A DNA stretch of 64,000 nt, taken from NCBI RefSeq assembly GCF_004342845.1, contig NZ_SLXB01000002.1, forward strand, positions 157,264-221,263, given 5' to 3'. Below the pieces are notes generated by a model. That model was not told the origin of the DNA. It saw nothing but the letters and a program-made list of their open reading frames with translations, and did not search any database. This stretch comes from Prevotella heparinolytica (lineage in GTDB: Bacteria; Bacteroidota; Bacteroidia; Bacteroidales; Bacteroidaceae). Shown piece after piece: positions 25,334-34,906 of the stretch. Position 1 is the stretch's first letter, and every line of letters begins with the position of its first letter. The translations under genes were made by a program, and so were the position numbers.

Positions 25334-26809
25334 CTATTTCCGGCTTTTCCACAATTGGGTCATATCTTCCAGCGTTTTACCTTTTGTCTCAGGCACCAAC
25401 TTCCAGACGAAGATGGCTGCCACCACACAGATGACGCCATAGAGCGCATAGGCAAACATGTGTCCGAATTTGTCGCCCATCTCTCCTAACCGCATGTTAT
25501 ACATAGGTACAAATGTGGATGAGACTATGAAATTGAAAATCCATTGAAATGCCACGGCAATGGCCACTGCCGCACCACGAATGGTGTTCGGGAAGATCTC
25601 TGCAATCAGCACCCAGCAAATGGGACCCCAGCTGAACATGAATGAAGCACTGTACACCATGATGCTGATGACCGGCAAAATGGACGGAAGTCCTGTGACA
25701 AGGTTGCAAAGAGCTACACCGCATGCTCCTATTGCCATACCGATGGAACCGGATATCAGCAAAGGCTTGCGTCCCCATTTTTCTACCGTGAAGACAGCCA
25801 GCAGTGTGAACAGAATATTGATGACGCCCATAATCACAGTCTGTATCATCGGGTTACCCATACCCATTGTATGGAAAATGCGCGGGGCGAAATAGAGCAC
25901 GGCATTGATGCCGACGGCTTGTTGGAATACGCTGAGCATGATACCGATGAAAATAACCATCCATCCGTACGTGAAGAGCTTTTCGGTTTTTTCTTCGGCT
26001 GTTGCTTTGATTTCGAACAAGATGATTTTGGCCTGAGCAAGTCCGTTGATGCGGCTCAGTACATGCAACGCCTTCTCGTCCTTGCCGCACAGGGCAAGAT
26101 AGCGGGGCGTTTCAGGTACAAACAACACCAACAAGGCAAAAAGTCCTGCGGGAACAGCCTCGCTGACAAACATCAGGCGCCATCCGGTTTCAATGGTCCA
26201 TGCAGCTGCATCCGGGTTCATGATTTGGTTCACACCGTTTACTAAATCTATGACGGGATTGGCATGGCTGCCCAGAATCAAGAAATTCACGAAATAAACC
26301 ACCAGCTGACCGAAGATGATGGCAAACTGGTTCCAGGAAACCAATGTTCCGCGAATATTGCTCGGAGCAATTTCCGCAATATACATGGGGCAAATAGCAG
26401 AAGCTAAACCGACACCGATACCACCTAAGACGCGATAAAGATTAAATGCAATCAGCAACGAGTAAGAAGGCACTCCCCGTTCGAAGAACAAGAACTCCGG
26501 ATAATAAGAACCGAGCGCAGACAATAAGAACAGGACACCTGCTACGAATAGGGAGCGTTTGCGACCAAGGCTGGAAGCAAGGAAACCTGAAATTGCGCTA
26601 CCCAGAATGCAGCCTATCAGTGCACTGGAGGAAGTTATGCCGTGCATCGTGTCGGTATATTCAAAATCGGCTCCCATGAAGAAAGCCTGAAGTCCTTTTT
26701 CTGCACCGGAAATAACTGCCGTGTCGTATCCGAACAGTAGTCCGCCAATGACGGCAACAAGTACAATGGAAAAAAGGTAAACTTTGCTACCGTTTTCTGT
26801 ATTGTTCAT
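25334..26809 (-). CDS. xylE: D-xylose:proton symporter (MFS sugar porter)
   Basis: A 491-residue inner-membrane protein with 12 predicted helices and the sugar-porter marks: GGLLFGYDTAVISGA in helix 1, GRKRS after helix 2, PETPRYL between the halves, QQAVGINAVLYFAPRIF in helix 7 and PETKGKTLE at the end. The neighbouring xylose genes support xylose as substrate. It is the last gene of the operon, separated from xylA by 232 bp. Confidence 0.92.
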   Translation of the reverse strand: MNNTENGSKVYLFSIVLVAVIGGLLFGYDTAVISGAEKGLQAFFMGADFEYTDTMHGITSSSALIGCILGSAISGFLASSLGRKRSLFVAGVLFLLSALGSYYPEFLFFERGVPSYSLLIAFNLYRVLGGIGVGLASAICPMYIAEIAPSNIRGTLVSWNQFAIIFGQLVVYFVNFLILGSHANPVIDLVNGVNQIMNPDAAAWTIETGWRLMFVSEAVPAGLFALLVLFVPETPRYLALCGKDEKALHVLSRINGLAQAKIILFEIKATAEEKTEKLFTYGWMVIFIGIMLSVFQQAVGINAVLYFAPRIFHTMGMGNPMIQTVIMGVINILFTLLAVFTVEKWGRKPLLISGSIGMAIGACGVALCNLVTGLPSILPVISIMVYSASFMFSWGPICWVLIAEIFPNTIRGAAVAIAVAFQWIFNFIVSSTFVPMYNMRLGEMGDKFGHMFAYALYGVICVVAAIFVWKLVPETKGKTLEDMTQLWKSRK

Positions 26810-26906
26810 AATAAAAGGGATTAGGGATTAACTATAAACGACTAAACTACGAATAGCCGGATGTTCAAGGCAATGGCGTAAGAGTCCGCGCAGATTATAT
26901 GGGAAA

Positions 26907-26942
26907 TCACGGATTTAGTGCCAAAAATGCGTAAACCCGTGA
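26907..26942. other. Inverted repeat in the xylA-xylE intergenic region
   Basis: Arms TCACGGATTTA (26907-26917) and TAAACCCGTGA (26932-26942) pair with one mismatch around a 14-nt loop. It lies in the otherwise empty 232-bp gap between xylA and xylE. No T run follows, so an mRNA processing or stabilising hairpin is more likely than a terminator. Confidence 0.5.
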
Positions 26943-27041
26943 AGTCCGTATCCGAATATTGCATTACAGCGCAAATAAGCTTTGTTTTCTTGACATCGCT
27001 TCAGCCATCATGTAATCTGCTATTCGTAATATGAATGAAGC

Positions 27042-28358
27042 TTAGCAATACATGTTTACGATTGCTTCATACAATTCTTGCTTGCCGCTGGTTTGTTTGG
27101 GCTCGCCGTTGGCCTTGGCATATGCCACAACTTCTTCCAGTGTCAGCTTGCCTTCCTCAAATTCTTTACCTTTGCCGGCATCGAAAGAAGCATAGCGGTC
27201 GGCCAGCATCTTCTTGTAAGGAGATTCCTCAAGTAGTTTGGCTGCACTTTCAAGAGCTCGTGCCATGGCATCCATACCTGCAATGTGTGCAATGAAGATG
27301 TCTTCCAAATCGGTAGAGTTACGACGGGTCTTGGCATCGAAATTCGTTCCACCATTGCCCAAACCGCCGTTACGGATGATTTGCATCATGGCTTGTATCA
27401 AATCGTAGTTATCGATGGGGAATTGGTCGGTATCCCAGCCGTTCTGGTAGTCACCGCGGTTGGCATCGATAGAGCCCAACATGCCGTTGTCAACGGCTAC
27501 GGCCAATTCGTGCTCGAAAGTGTGGCCTGCCAGTGTGGCGTGGTTCACCTCAATGTTCACTTTGAAATCCTTATCCAGATTGTGAGCCTTCAGGAAGCCG
27601 ATAACAGTTTCGGTATCCACGTCATATTGATGCTTGGAGGGTTCCATCGGTTTAGGTTCAATCAGGAAAGTGCCGGTGAAGCCTTTGCTGCGGGCATAGT
27701 CGCGTGCCAGCTTCAACATCTGTGCAAGGTGTTCCTTTTCACGTTTCTGGTCGGTATTCAGCAATGACATATAGCCTTCGCGTCCGCCCCAGAATACATA
27801 GTTCGTACCGCCCAACTCAATAGTTGCATCGATGGCGTTCTTGATTTGAACGGCAGCACGTGCCACCACGTCGAAATCCGGATTGGTCGCGGCACCGTTC
27901 ATGTAGCGTGCATGGCTGAATACGTTGGCAGTACCCCACAGCAGTTTGATGCCTGTTTCGGTTTGTTTCTGCTTGGCGTATGCCACAATAGCTTTCAGGT
28001 TGGCTTCGTATTCCTCGATGCTATCGGCTTCGTCGCAGAGGTCTATGTCGTGGAAACAATAATATTCGATACCCATTTTCTGCATGAATTCAAAACCGGC
28101 ATCCATTTTGTTTTTGGCAGCCTGTACCTTGTCGGCCTCACCGTTCCAAGGAAACTTCTTCGTGCCACCGCCAAATTGGTCGGAACCTTCTGCGCAGAGG
28201 GTGTGCCACCATGCCATGGCAAACTTCAACCAGTCTTTCATCTTCTTTCCCATGACCATTTTCTCGGCATCGTAATAGCGGAATGCCATCGGGTTCATAC
28301 TCTCTTTACCTTCGAATTTGATTTTTCCTATTCCGGGAAAATACTCTTTTGTTGTCAT
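27042..28358 (-). CDS. xylA: Xylose isomerase
   Basis: Converts D-xylose to D-xylulose using two divalent metals. The 438-residue size is that of the long class II enzymes. Conserved pieces: [17 protein letters not shown] with the catalytic His, [34 protein letters not shown] and GSIDANRGD for the metal and substrate ligands. It lies 44 bp after xylB. Confidence 0.97.
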   Translation of the reverse strand: MTTKEYFPGIGKIKFEGKESMNPMAFRYYDAEKMVMGKKMKDWLKFAMAWWHTLCAEGSDQFGGGTKKFPWNGEADKVQAAKNKMDAGFEFMQKMGIEYYCFHDIDLCDEADSIEEYEANLKAIVAYAKQKQTETGIKLLWGTANVFSHARYMNGAATNPDFDVVARAAVQIKNAIDATIELGGTNYVFWGGREGYMSLLNTDQKREKEHLAQMLKLARDYARSKGFTGTFLIEPKPMEPSKHQYDVDTETVIGFLKAHNLDKDFKVNIEVNHATLAGHTFEHELAVAVDNGMLGSIDANRGDYQNGWDTDQFPIDNYDLIQAMMQIIRNGGLGNGGTNFDAKTRRNSTDLEDIFIAHIAGMDAMARALESAAKLLEESPYKKMLADRYASFDAGKGKEFEEGKLTLEEVVAYAKANGEPKQTSGKQELYEAIVNMYC

Positions 28359-28402
28359 AATCTTAATTTGTTTTTAGGGTTTATTTTTATATTCTGTTTG
28401 TT

Positions 28403-29890
28403 TTATGAAAGAACGTTGAGCAAGCACTGTTTCCAGCGTCCGTATGCTTCTGCATACGCTTTACGGTCGGCCGGTTTCGGCTCAATGACCTCCAGCTTCT
28501 CTAATGTGGCAAAAGCCTCGTTATTGTCTTTGTAGATGCCGGCACCAATCCCCGCCCCTTTGGCTGCTCCTACGGAACCGTCGGTGTCGTACAACTCGAT
28601 TACTGCGCCTGTTACCCCTGCCAGTGTTTCGCGGAATAGCGGGCTGAGGAACATATTAGCTTTTCCCGCATGGATTTTCTGTACGGGGATACCCATTTGT
28701 TCCATAATGTCGATGCCGTATTTAAAAGAGAAGACGATACCCTCTTGCGCCGCACGGACGATGTGTGATTTTCCATGCAGGTTGAAGTTGATTCCTTGTA
28801 CAGAACAACCGGTTTCTTTGTTTTCGAGCATACGCTCCGCTCCGTTGCCAAAGGGCAGAATGCTCAAACCTGCGCTACCTATGGGAGCTTGCGCGGCCAA
28901 TACATTCATGTCGTTGTACGAAATACCTTCGGGAGCGACGGTGCGCTTTACCCACGAATTGAGAATGCCTGTTCCGTTGATGCACAACAAGACGCCCAAG
29001 CGGGTTTGTTCGGCACTATGGTTGACGTGTGCAAATGTGTTGACACGCGATTTGGGGTCGTAGTTTACTTCTCCGTTCACACCATATACCACACCGGATG
29101 TACCTGCGGTAGAAGCTATTTCTCCGGGGTTGAATACATTTAGTGAAAGGGCGTTGTTGGGCTGGTCTCCGGCACGGTAAGCGATGGGGGTTCCCTCCTT
29201 TAAGCCCAATTCGCAGGCAGCGGCAGCATTGACGCGTCCTTGTTCGGAGAAAGTGGGCCTGATATCGGCTATCAGTGAAGAGTCAAAGCCATAATGCTCC
29301 ATCAGGAAATCGGCAATCCGATCATTCTTGAAGTCCCAGAACATGCCTTCGGACAAGCCGGAAACGGTGGTGCAGATAGTACCAGTCAGCTTCATTGCAA
29401 TGTAGTCGCCCGGAAGCATGATTTTATGAATTCGTTCGTATACGGCCGGTTCGTTTCTCTTAATCCACGCCAGCTTGGATGCGGTGAAGTTTCCCGGAGA
29501 ATTCAGCAGGTGCGAAAGGCACCTCTCCTCTCCCAATGCTTCAAATGCTTTTTGGCCGTATGGAACGGCTCTTGAATCGCACCAGATGATGGCGTGACGC
29601 AGCACTTGCCCGTTCTTGTCCACACACACCAAGCCGTGCATCTGATATGAGATGCCGATAGCTTTGATGTCTCCGGCACTCACTCCGGACTCTGCCAATA
29701 CGGCTTGTGTGGCCAGCTTCAGGTTTTCCCACCAAGATTCGGGATTTTGTTCTGCCCATCCCGGTTTCACGGCAATGATTTCCGCCTCTGTCTTGGGAAA
29801 GAATGCGGATGAAACGCATTTGCCGCTTTCCGCGTTTACCAAACTTGCTTTTACTGACGAGCTGCCAATGTCATAACCTAATAAATACAT
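28403..29890 (-). CDS. xylB: Xylulokinase
   Basis: A FGGY-family kinase of 495 residues that phosphorylates D-xylulose. It has the ATP-binding start MYLLGYDIGSSSVKASLV, the substrate region IGISYQMHGLVCVD, the catalytic-Asp segment YRAGDQPNNALSL and the adenosine motif TAGTSGVVYG. It sits between the Nudix-type regulator and xylA. Confidence 0.95.
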   Translation of the reverse strand: MYLLGYDIGSSSVKASLVNAESGKCVSSAFFPKTEAEIIAVKPGWAEQNPESWWENLKLATQAVLAESGVSAGDIKAIGISYQMHGLVCVDKNGQVLRHAIIWCDSRAVPYGQKAFEALGEERCLSHLLNSPGNFTASKLAWIKRNEPAVYERIHKIMLPGDYIAMKLTGTICTTVSGLSEGMFWDFKNDRIADFLMEHYGFDSSLIADIRPTFSEQGRVNAAAACELGLKEGTPIAYRAGDQPNNALSLNVFNPGEIASTAGTSGVVYGVNGEVNYDPKSRVNTFAHVNHSAEQTRLGVLLCINGTGILNSWVKRTVAPEGISYNDMNVLAAQAPIGSAGLSILPFGNGAERMLENKETGCSVQGINFNLHGKSHIVRAAQEGIVFSFKYGIDIMEQMGIPVQKIHAGKANMFLSPLFRETLAGVTGAVIELYDTDGSVGAAKGAGIGAGIYKDNNEAFATLEKLEVIEPKPADRKAYAEAYGRWKQCLLNVLS

Positions 29891-29942
29891 ACTCTATTTT
29901 TATTTTTTTTGATTACTCATTCTTTATGCCTGCTAAAATCGG

Positions 29943-30683
29943 TTATCGTCTTGTTTTATTATATATTTTCTTATCGAACCGGTAGTAGCGTGCCGCCCGG
30001 TGGGCCACCCCCTGTTGCTTCTCTTCCAGCGGGACAACGTATTCCATCATCGCTATTTTCTTGTGGAAGTTGCGGACATCTAACTGTTTCCCATACACCA
30101 GCTCATACAAAGTGCGCAGTTGTGATGCTGTAAATTTTCGTGGCAACAGGTCGAATAAAGAAGAAGGGTTGAACTCTACATATTGGCGGATGTAGATTAA
30201 AGCTTCCTTGATGATCAGGTTGTGGTCGAAAGCCAGCGTCTTTACGTCTTGCATAGCGACCCAGTCGGCCTGATAATTGTCCAAATCCCGATTCAGCGCC
30301 CGATCTATCTTCACCAGCGACAGATATGCTATGGTGACGATGCGTTCCACCTTCAATTGCATGGCCCGTTCCAGCCAATGAACGTCTTTGGGGTCTTTCG
30401 TACGATTCTTCGAGCCGAATGCTTTGAACTGCATCAGGTTGACATTTTTCAATCCCGTAAGCTCTTTCAGCACTCGTTTAGCTGCCTCGTCCAAATCCTC
30501 GTCCATATAAATCAGGCTTCCCGGAAGTTTCATATCATGGAAAACTTCGCCTTTTTCTTCACCGACACGCTTTATCAGCAACACTTTCAGTTGCTCACCG
30601 TCGAACCCGATAACCACACAATCTACGGAGATGTGATTGTTTGCCAAGGGTATTTCATGTATCGTATTTTGCATATTTTTCAT
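29943..30683 (-). CDS. Nudix-related transcriptional regulator of the xylose operon
   Basis: A 246-residue protein with an N-terminal Nudix fold (about 15-150) and a C-terminal winged helix (about 165-245, PRKFTASQLRTLYELVYGKQLDVRNFHKKI). The Nudix box reads GSLIYMDEDLDEAA then RVLKELTGL, so key catalytic Glu residues of REUXEEXGU are Val and Leu. A catalytically dead, ligand-sensing domain is expected, as in the NrtR/AraR/XylR regulators of Bacteroidota. It heads the operon xylR-xylB-xylA-xylE, and its own promoter carries a palindrome that could be its operator. An ATG at 30674 is an alternative start. Confidence 0.88.
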   Translation of the reverse strand: MKNMQNTIHEIPLANNHISVDCVVIGFDGEQLKVLLIKRVGEEKGEVFHDMKLPGSLIYMDEDLDEAAKRVLKELTGLKNVNLMQFKAFGSKNRTKDPKDVHWLERAMQLKVERIVTIAYLSLVKIDRALNRDLDNYQADWVAMQDVKTLAFDHNLIIKEALIYIRQYVEFNPSSLFDLLPRKFTASQLRTLYELVYGKQLDVRNFHKKIAMMEYVVPLEEKQQGVAHRAARYYRFDKKIYNKTRR

Positions 30684-30694
30684 TTTGAACGCTG

Positions 30695-30724
30695 CAAATA
30701 TAGAGAAGTTTTTATAAAAACAAA
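30695..30724 (-). promoter_or_regulatory. xyl operon promoter with an internal palindrome (candidate operator)
   Basis: Minus-strand -33 box TTTG (30724-30721) and -7 box TATATTTG (30702-30695), spacer 18 bp. The 14-bp perfect palindrome GTTTTTATAAAAAC (30708-30721) fills the spacer. A protein bound there would block polymerase. The predicted start leaves a leader of only about 5-14 nt. Confidence 0.65.
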
Positions 30725-31074
30725 TAAAAAATAATCGTTTTTATTTCATGTTATAAAGCACTATTTTTCAATAAGATACATATCATATATTTTACAATAA
30801 CAAATCATATTGTTATCGTACTGCATACAATATTATGTAATTGTATCAATGACAATAAGAGGTAAATGCCTTGATTTAAAGTTTTTCCCTTGTTGGTTTC
30901 TTAGGATAGAAGGGGGATGCTTATTGTATGGAAACAATTGTTCCTTGCATCCGGATTTTTGCATAATCCCATTCGCCCCCTCAATGAAAAATTAAAAAAT
31001 AAATGAAGTCTAGACTTTGACTAAAGAGAAGTTGTTTTATTTATTAAGGTATTGCAAGCTAATTCACCTTAAAT
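30725..31074. other. AT-rich intergenic region at the island's left edge
   Basis: A 350-bp, visibly AT-rich stretch with no credible gene on either strand. It includes a 12-bp palindrome AAGTCTAGACTT (31006-31017). It separates the xyl operon from the restriction-modification genes and may mark one border of the acquired segment. Confidence 0.5.
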
Positions 31075-31956
31075 TTATTGTAGCCAAGGCACGCCATAGC
31101 ATAATTCCGAGCCGTCTGCCACGAAGAAGTTGTCTGGTGGCAAGATGGTTTTTGCTTTTACCAGCCGATTAAGATACGCTGAACGCATCTCATTGCTCTC
31201 TATCTCCTCCCTTCGGGACTTACTCATGAGCAAGAACTCTTCTTCCTTTTCCAAGCCAAGATATCTTCTACCAAGCAGATTTGCTGCGATTCCCGTTGTT
31301 GCACTTCCGCTGAATGGATCAAGAACCCATGCCCCAGCTTCCGTACTTGCTTGAATCAGTCGTGCCAGTACACCCAGCGGCTTTTGAGTGGGATGTTTAC
31401 CACACGATTTTTCCCATTTTCCTATGGCAGGCAATTGCCATACATCTGTCATTTGCTTGTTTCCATTCAGTTTCTTCATTAATTCATAATTGAAGTAATG
31501 AGCCACTTTCGGAGACTTGCGAGCCCAAATAATAAACTCAGTACTATATGTGAAATAACGGCAAGATATGTTTGGTGGAGGATTGGTCTTAGCCCATGTA
31601 ATCACGTTCAAAATTTTGAAACCTAACTTCAACAACTGTTGTTGTACACTAAAGATGTTGTGATGAGTGCCCGATATCCAAATAGTAGCATTCTCTTTCA
31701 TGTGACAACGCACAGCCGAGAGCCAACGCAGATTAAAGGCATCCAATTCCTCGGGTGTTATAGACTTGTCCCAATCACCCTTGTCCACACACACCACCTT
31801 TCCACTCTGACAGCTGATTCCACCACTCGACAAGAAATATGGAGGATCTGCAAAAACCATATCAAAGCCAAATTTAAACTTAGATAAGGTCTCCACGCAA
31901 TCGCCTTGAATGAGAGTGAAGTCATTAGAAAAGGATTTATAATAAGAAGGGCTCAT
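31075..31956 (-). CDS. dpnA: DpnA-like beta-class DNA adenine methyltransferase
   Basis: A 293-residue N6-adenine methyltransferase with motif order DPPY first (37-40, ADPPYFLSSGGIS) and the SAM motif last (LDPFSGSATTG, 212-222). The run GKVVCVDKGDWDKS and PNISCRYFTYSTEFI is the DpnA pattern: the second methylase of the DpnII system, which also methylates GATC in single-stranded DNA. A C-terminal tail of about 40 residues extends beyond the usual end. It starts 2 bp after the preceding gene's stop, completing the operon. Confidence 0.9.
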   Translation of the reverse strand: MSPSYYKSFSNDFTLIQGDCVETLSKFKFGFDMVFADPPYFLSSGGISCQSGKVVCVDKGDWDKSITPEELDAFNLRWLSAVRCHMKENATIWISGTHHNIFSVQQQLLKLGFKILNVITWAKTNPPPNISCRYFTYSTEFIIWARKSPKVAHYFNYELMKKLNGNKQMTDVWQLPAIGKWEKSCGKHPTQKPLGVLARLIQASTEAGAWVLDPFSGSATTGIAANLLGRRYLGLEKEEEFLLMSKSRREEIESNEMRSAYLNRLVKAKTILPPDNFFVADGSELCYGVPWLQ

Positions 31957-31958
31957 CT

Positions 31959-32735
31959 TTATGAAGTTTGAATTCTATATCTACCTGACTTAACAAGTTT
32001 TATACTGTTGTAATCTTCAATATCAGTAAACTGAAATTGCCAAATATAGAAAATCTTTTCTCCATTTATCTCCCTCTTTTCAAAAAAAACGGGGTATACA
32101 ACTTTTGACGTCTTTTCACTCCATTGTCTATATGGATAATATAGTTGTCGAATAATAACATTGGTGGCGGAAAAGTTCTTTGCTTCAATTAAAACAATAG
32201 ATGTTTTTCCTTCATAACCTGCATCCACTTCTGTTTGAACACTAGAGATGTGAAGCTTATTGTTTCCAACCTTGAATGAAAAATCAGGTGTATATTTTCT
32301 CCCTCTAATTGTAAGGACTAATGATGGATCACTCATGAAAGTTCTTATTAAAGAATTAGCATAAGCGAAATCTAAAAATTGCATTTCAGAGTCACCAACT
32401 ATAGAACTTTCAAGTTCGAAATCCAGTTTGCTCTTATAAGTCTGGATTGGTGTATTTATCTCTGGGACATCAATATAGCCCTCACCTTTTAAGATATAAT
32501 AGTAGCCGTTTTTTTTAGGAAGAATAAATAAGCCGTTCTTGACAAAGATACTAGGTCTATCAGATCGTGTATCTTGTTTACATAAGATTCGAGGTTCTTT
32601 ATCTCCTGTCGCTGTAAAATTCTGACAAGCCATTTTTATTTGATATGCAGAGAGTTTAAATGGTCCTTTATTGAAATCGTGACTATTAATTTTATAGTCA
32701 CTAAAAATTTTGTTCCAAGCTTTATCTGATGCCAT
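31959..32735 (-). CDS. Putative PD-(D/E)XK nuclease inserted in the DpnII cassette
   Basis: A 258-residue soluble protein I cannot name. The C-terminal half has a nuclease-like core: YTPDF (148-152), QTEVD (167-171), VLIEAKN (181-187), then RQLYYPYRQW (196-205), which fits a PD-(D/E)XK fold with Asp 151, Glu 184 and Lys 186. The N-terminal half (about 1-100) is polar and could be a DNA-binding or target-recognition domain. It lies 8 bp after dpnII and 2 bp before dpnA. The three-gene DpnII system of Streptococcus has no such gene, so it is an added component: a second endonuclease, or a nuclease-fold accessory. Confidence 0.65.
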   Translation of the reverse strand: MASDKAWNKIFSDYKINSHDFNKGPFKLSAYQIKMACQNFTATGDKEPRILCKQDTRSDRPSIFVKNGLFILPKKNGYYYILKGEGYIDVPEINTPIQTYKSKLDFELESSIVGDSEMQFLDFAYANSLIRTFMSDPSLVLTIRGRKYTPDFSFKVGNNKLHISSVQTEVDAGYEGKTSIVLIEAKNFSATNVIIRQLYYPYRQWSEKTSKVVYPVFFEKREINGEKIFYIWQFQFTDIEDYNSIKLVKSGRYRIQTS

Positions 32736-32743
32736 AACTAATT

Positions 32744-33565
32744 TTATTTTACAAGGTTAATAAAATCATCAATATTTGTTAGATTGTAAATACTTGGAAT
32801 TATGTTGTAGGCTTCCTGAAGTTTGTTCTTTGCAGACTTCCAACCTATTCCATCGGTGACCCATACAAACTCAAAGCCATCAACTGAATTAATCTTAGGT
32901 GCAATGTCCGAGTATGAGCGAGCAACCTCATTTAGTTTTGAACCTCCACCACTATAGAAATTTACCTCTATAAGATAAGTCTTTTCAAGCGTCTCTATAA
33001 CAAAATCAAAACGCTTTTCATCATCGCCAAGAACCTTTTGCAGTTCTGCCCATTCAATCGAATACACCTCTTGACGATAAAAAATGCCATGGTCAGTAAA
33101 AATCTTAGCCACCATACTTTCCATTACATGACCACTTCTATTTTTGCGAGCATTGCTGTCGAGACCTGTTTCTATGCCGAAAACATAATCAACTAAATTG
33201 TTAATCTTTCCTTCTCTTAATATTTCCGCAAGACCCGTATTCTCAAGGTACTCAACAATCCCATCAACACTTTCAAATAATCTATCAAAAACAATACAAT
33301 CACCCTTGGAATTAAGAATCTTCTTCTTACCCTCACTACGGACTGCAATAAGAATGTCCATGATACTAAAAGCTGTTTTATCACGATTCCAAATAGTCTC
33401 TACGCTCTTACGAAGATTAGTGGCTCCAATAAGACTATTCAGCATACATAGACTTAACTTTATGTTGTCAACATTGCTTGATATCTTTCCGAAATCACAG
33501 AAGAAATCCAATGTTTGGTTTGTCTCTTGAAGCTGAGACATGAACTTATCAAAATTCTTAGCCAT
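32744..33565 (-). CDS. dpnII: DpnII-type restriction endonuclease (GATC)
   Basis: A 273-residue type II enzyme expected to cut unmethylated GATC. It resembles DpnII/MboI endonucleases: FFCDFGKISSNVDNIKLSLCMLN near the start, then the catalytic domain with NARKNRSGHVMES (138-150) and RFDFVI (185-190), IEVNFYSGGGSKLNEVARSY (199-218). Probable metal ligands are Glu 149, Asp 187 and Glu 200, with Asn 202 or Lys 210 in the Lys role. It lies 29 bp after dpnM and 8 bp before the extra nuclease-like gene. Confidence 0.9.
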   Translation of the reverse strand: MAKNFDKFMSQLQETNQTLDFFCDFGKISSNVDNIKLSLCMLNSLIGATNLRKSVETIWNRDKTAFSIMDILIAVRSEGKKKILNSKGDCIVFDRLFESVDGIVEYLENTGLAEILREGKINNLVDYVFGIETGLDSNARKNRSGHVMESMVAKIFTDHGIFYRQEVYSIEWAELQKVLGDDEKRFDFVIETLEKTYLIEVNFYSGGGSKLNEVARSYSDIAPKINSVDGFEFVWVTDGIGWKSAKNKLQEAYNIIPSIYNLTNIDDFINLVK

Positions 33566-33594
33566 ATATTTTGTATTGTGGCGAATCGCCTTAA

Positions 33595-34590
33595 TTAAAC
33601 TACACTTGTTATCTTATCATCTTCAGCAATATATCCAGAGCCGAAAATGAAATTGGCTGGATATGCATTTGCTTTGGTGTTTAAATAGTTATGTACTAAT
33701 ATTTCTGTTAGTTTACCTCTTTTATTTAATTTTGAGTTTATACTTCTTGAAGCCCAAACACGTTCTATCTTATATGCTCCATATAACACATCAAAAAAAT
33801 CATCCTCTTCATTTTTTCCTTTACAATCAGAGTTACTAAGCATGAATTTATAACCGGCTTTATGAACTCTATCGCAATACTCCTTTAATCGAATTTGTGC
33901 ATCATCGTTAAATACTTCTTTTGCATAATCATTAAAACTTGAAGTATCACTCAATGGACGATACGGTGGGTCAAAATAGAAAAGGGTATTGACATGGGCA
34001 TACTCAAATGTTGTTTCGAAATCTCCGTTAAGAATCTCTACTCGCTGTAATAATTTACTGTCTCCCAAAATTGTATCTGGATCGCAAATTGTTGGATTGA
34101 GATATTTTCCGAAAGGAACATTAAAAAAACCTTTTTTGTTTACCCGATATAGCCCATTAAAACAGGTTCTATTGAGGAAAATAAAATATGTTGTGTTCTC
34201 TATAGACTCAAGATTTTTCTCATTGTAACGGTCACGAACAGCCAGAAAAAAATCCTTTCTAGCTTCTTCTGTCTGAAGGGAATGATAGGCATTGGCTATA
34301 TCTTGCAAAGATTCTATAAGTTGAACAGGTGTATCTCTGACGGTACGATAACAGGTCGTCAAATCAGAATTGATATCATTGATAATTGCATGTTGGATAT
34401 TAGGATAACGCTGAAGCATATAGAAGAGCATCGCTCCACCGCCCACAAAAGGTTCTATGTACGTTGCATTCTCCCAATCACCAAAGTCGGCAGGAAGTTG
34501 CGCATCCAGTTGTCCAATGAGCTGACTCTTACCACCAACCCACTTGACAAAAGGTTTTGCTTTATTCATTTTATTCATTTTATAGTTCAT
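33595..34590 (-). CDS. dpnM: D12-class DNA adenine methyltransferase (DpnM-like)
   Basis: A Dam-family enzyme of 331 residues that methylates adenine in GATC. The SAM motif is FVKWVGGKSQL (14-24), followed by TYIEPFVGGGAMLFYML (43-59), NRTCFNGLYRVNKKGFFNVP (140-159) and the catalytic DPPY (207-210). Other ATGs at 34578 and 34569 could be used; the last starts MNKAKPF, the commonest family start. It is the first intact gene of the restriction operon. An XRE-type pseudogene lies 77 bp upstream on the same strand. Confidence 0.93.
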   Translation of the reverse strand: MNYKMNKMNKAKPFVKWVGGKSQLIGQLDAQLPADFGDWENATYIEPFVGGGAMLFYMLQRYPNIQHAIINDINSDLTTCYRTVRDTPVQLIESLQDIANAYHSLQTEEARKDFFLAVRDRYNEKNLESIENTTYFIFLNRTCFNGLYRVNKKGFFNVPFGKYLNPTICDPDTILGDSKLLQRVEILNGDFETTFEYAHVNTLFYFDPPYRPLSDTSSFNDYAKEVFNDDAQIRLKEYCDRVHKAGYKFMLSNSDCKGKNEEDDFFDVLYGAYKIERVWASRSINSKLNKRGKLTEILVHNYLNTKANAYPANFIFGSGYIAEDDKITSVV

Positions 34591-34667
34591 TCTAATGTTC
34601 TACTTCGTTGATAGAATCATCACATATTATATTGATTTATATCGATTCATATATTGCACCCCTTCTT

Positions 34668-34896
34668 TCATTCCTTCTTCACCGACTCCGACACTTCTTC
34701 CAGCTCCATCAGTTTATTCAGGTTTACCTGCAAAAGTTTGGAGGTCTTCATCATCGTTTCAAGAGAAGACAGGTCAGCGTTTTATACACCACTTACTAAT
34801 CGTAGCCGGAACTTTACCTAATTATTCTGTCAAACACTTGTTTGTCTTACCTTTATCGACCAGTCTCTTTTTGATTCTGTTTAACTTTCTATCCAT
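34668..34896 (-). pseudogene. Decayed XRE-family regulator upstream of dpnM
   Basis: From ATG 34896 the frame reads MDRKLNRIKKRLVDKGKTNK, then CLTE, a stop, LGKVPATISKWC, a second stop and a frame change, then SLETMMKTSKLLQVNLNKLM and ELEEVSESVKKE to a stop at 34668. Joined, it is a helix-turn-helix protein of about 75 residues of the kind found just before methyltransferase genes in Bacteroides. At least two in-frame stops and one frameshift show it is dead. It probably once controlled the restriction operon. Confidence 0.75.
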
Positions 34897-34906
34897 TGTG
34901 ATACTT

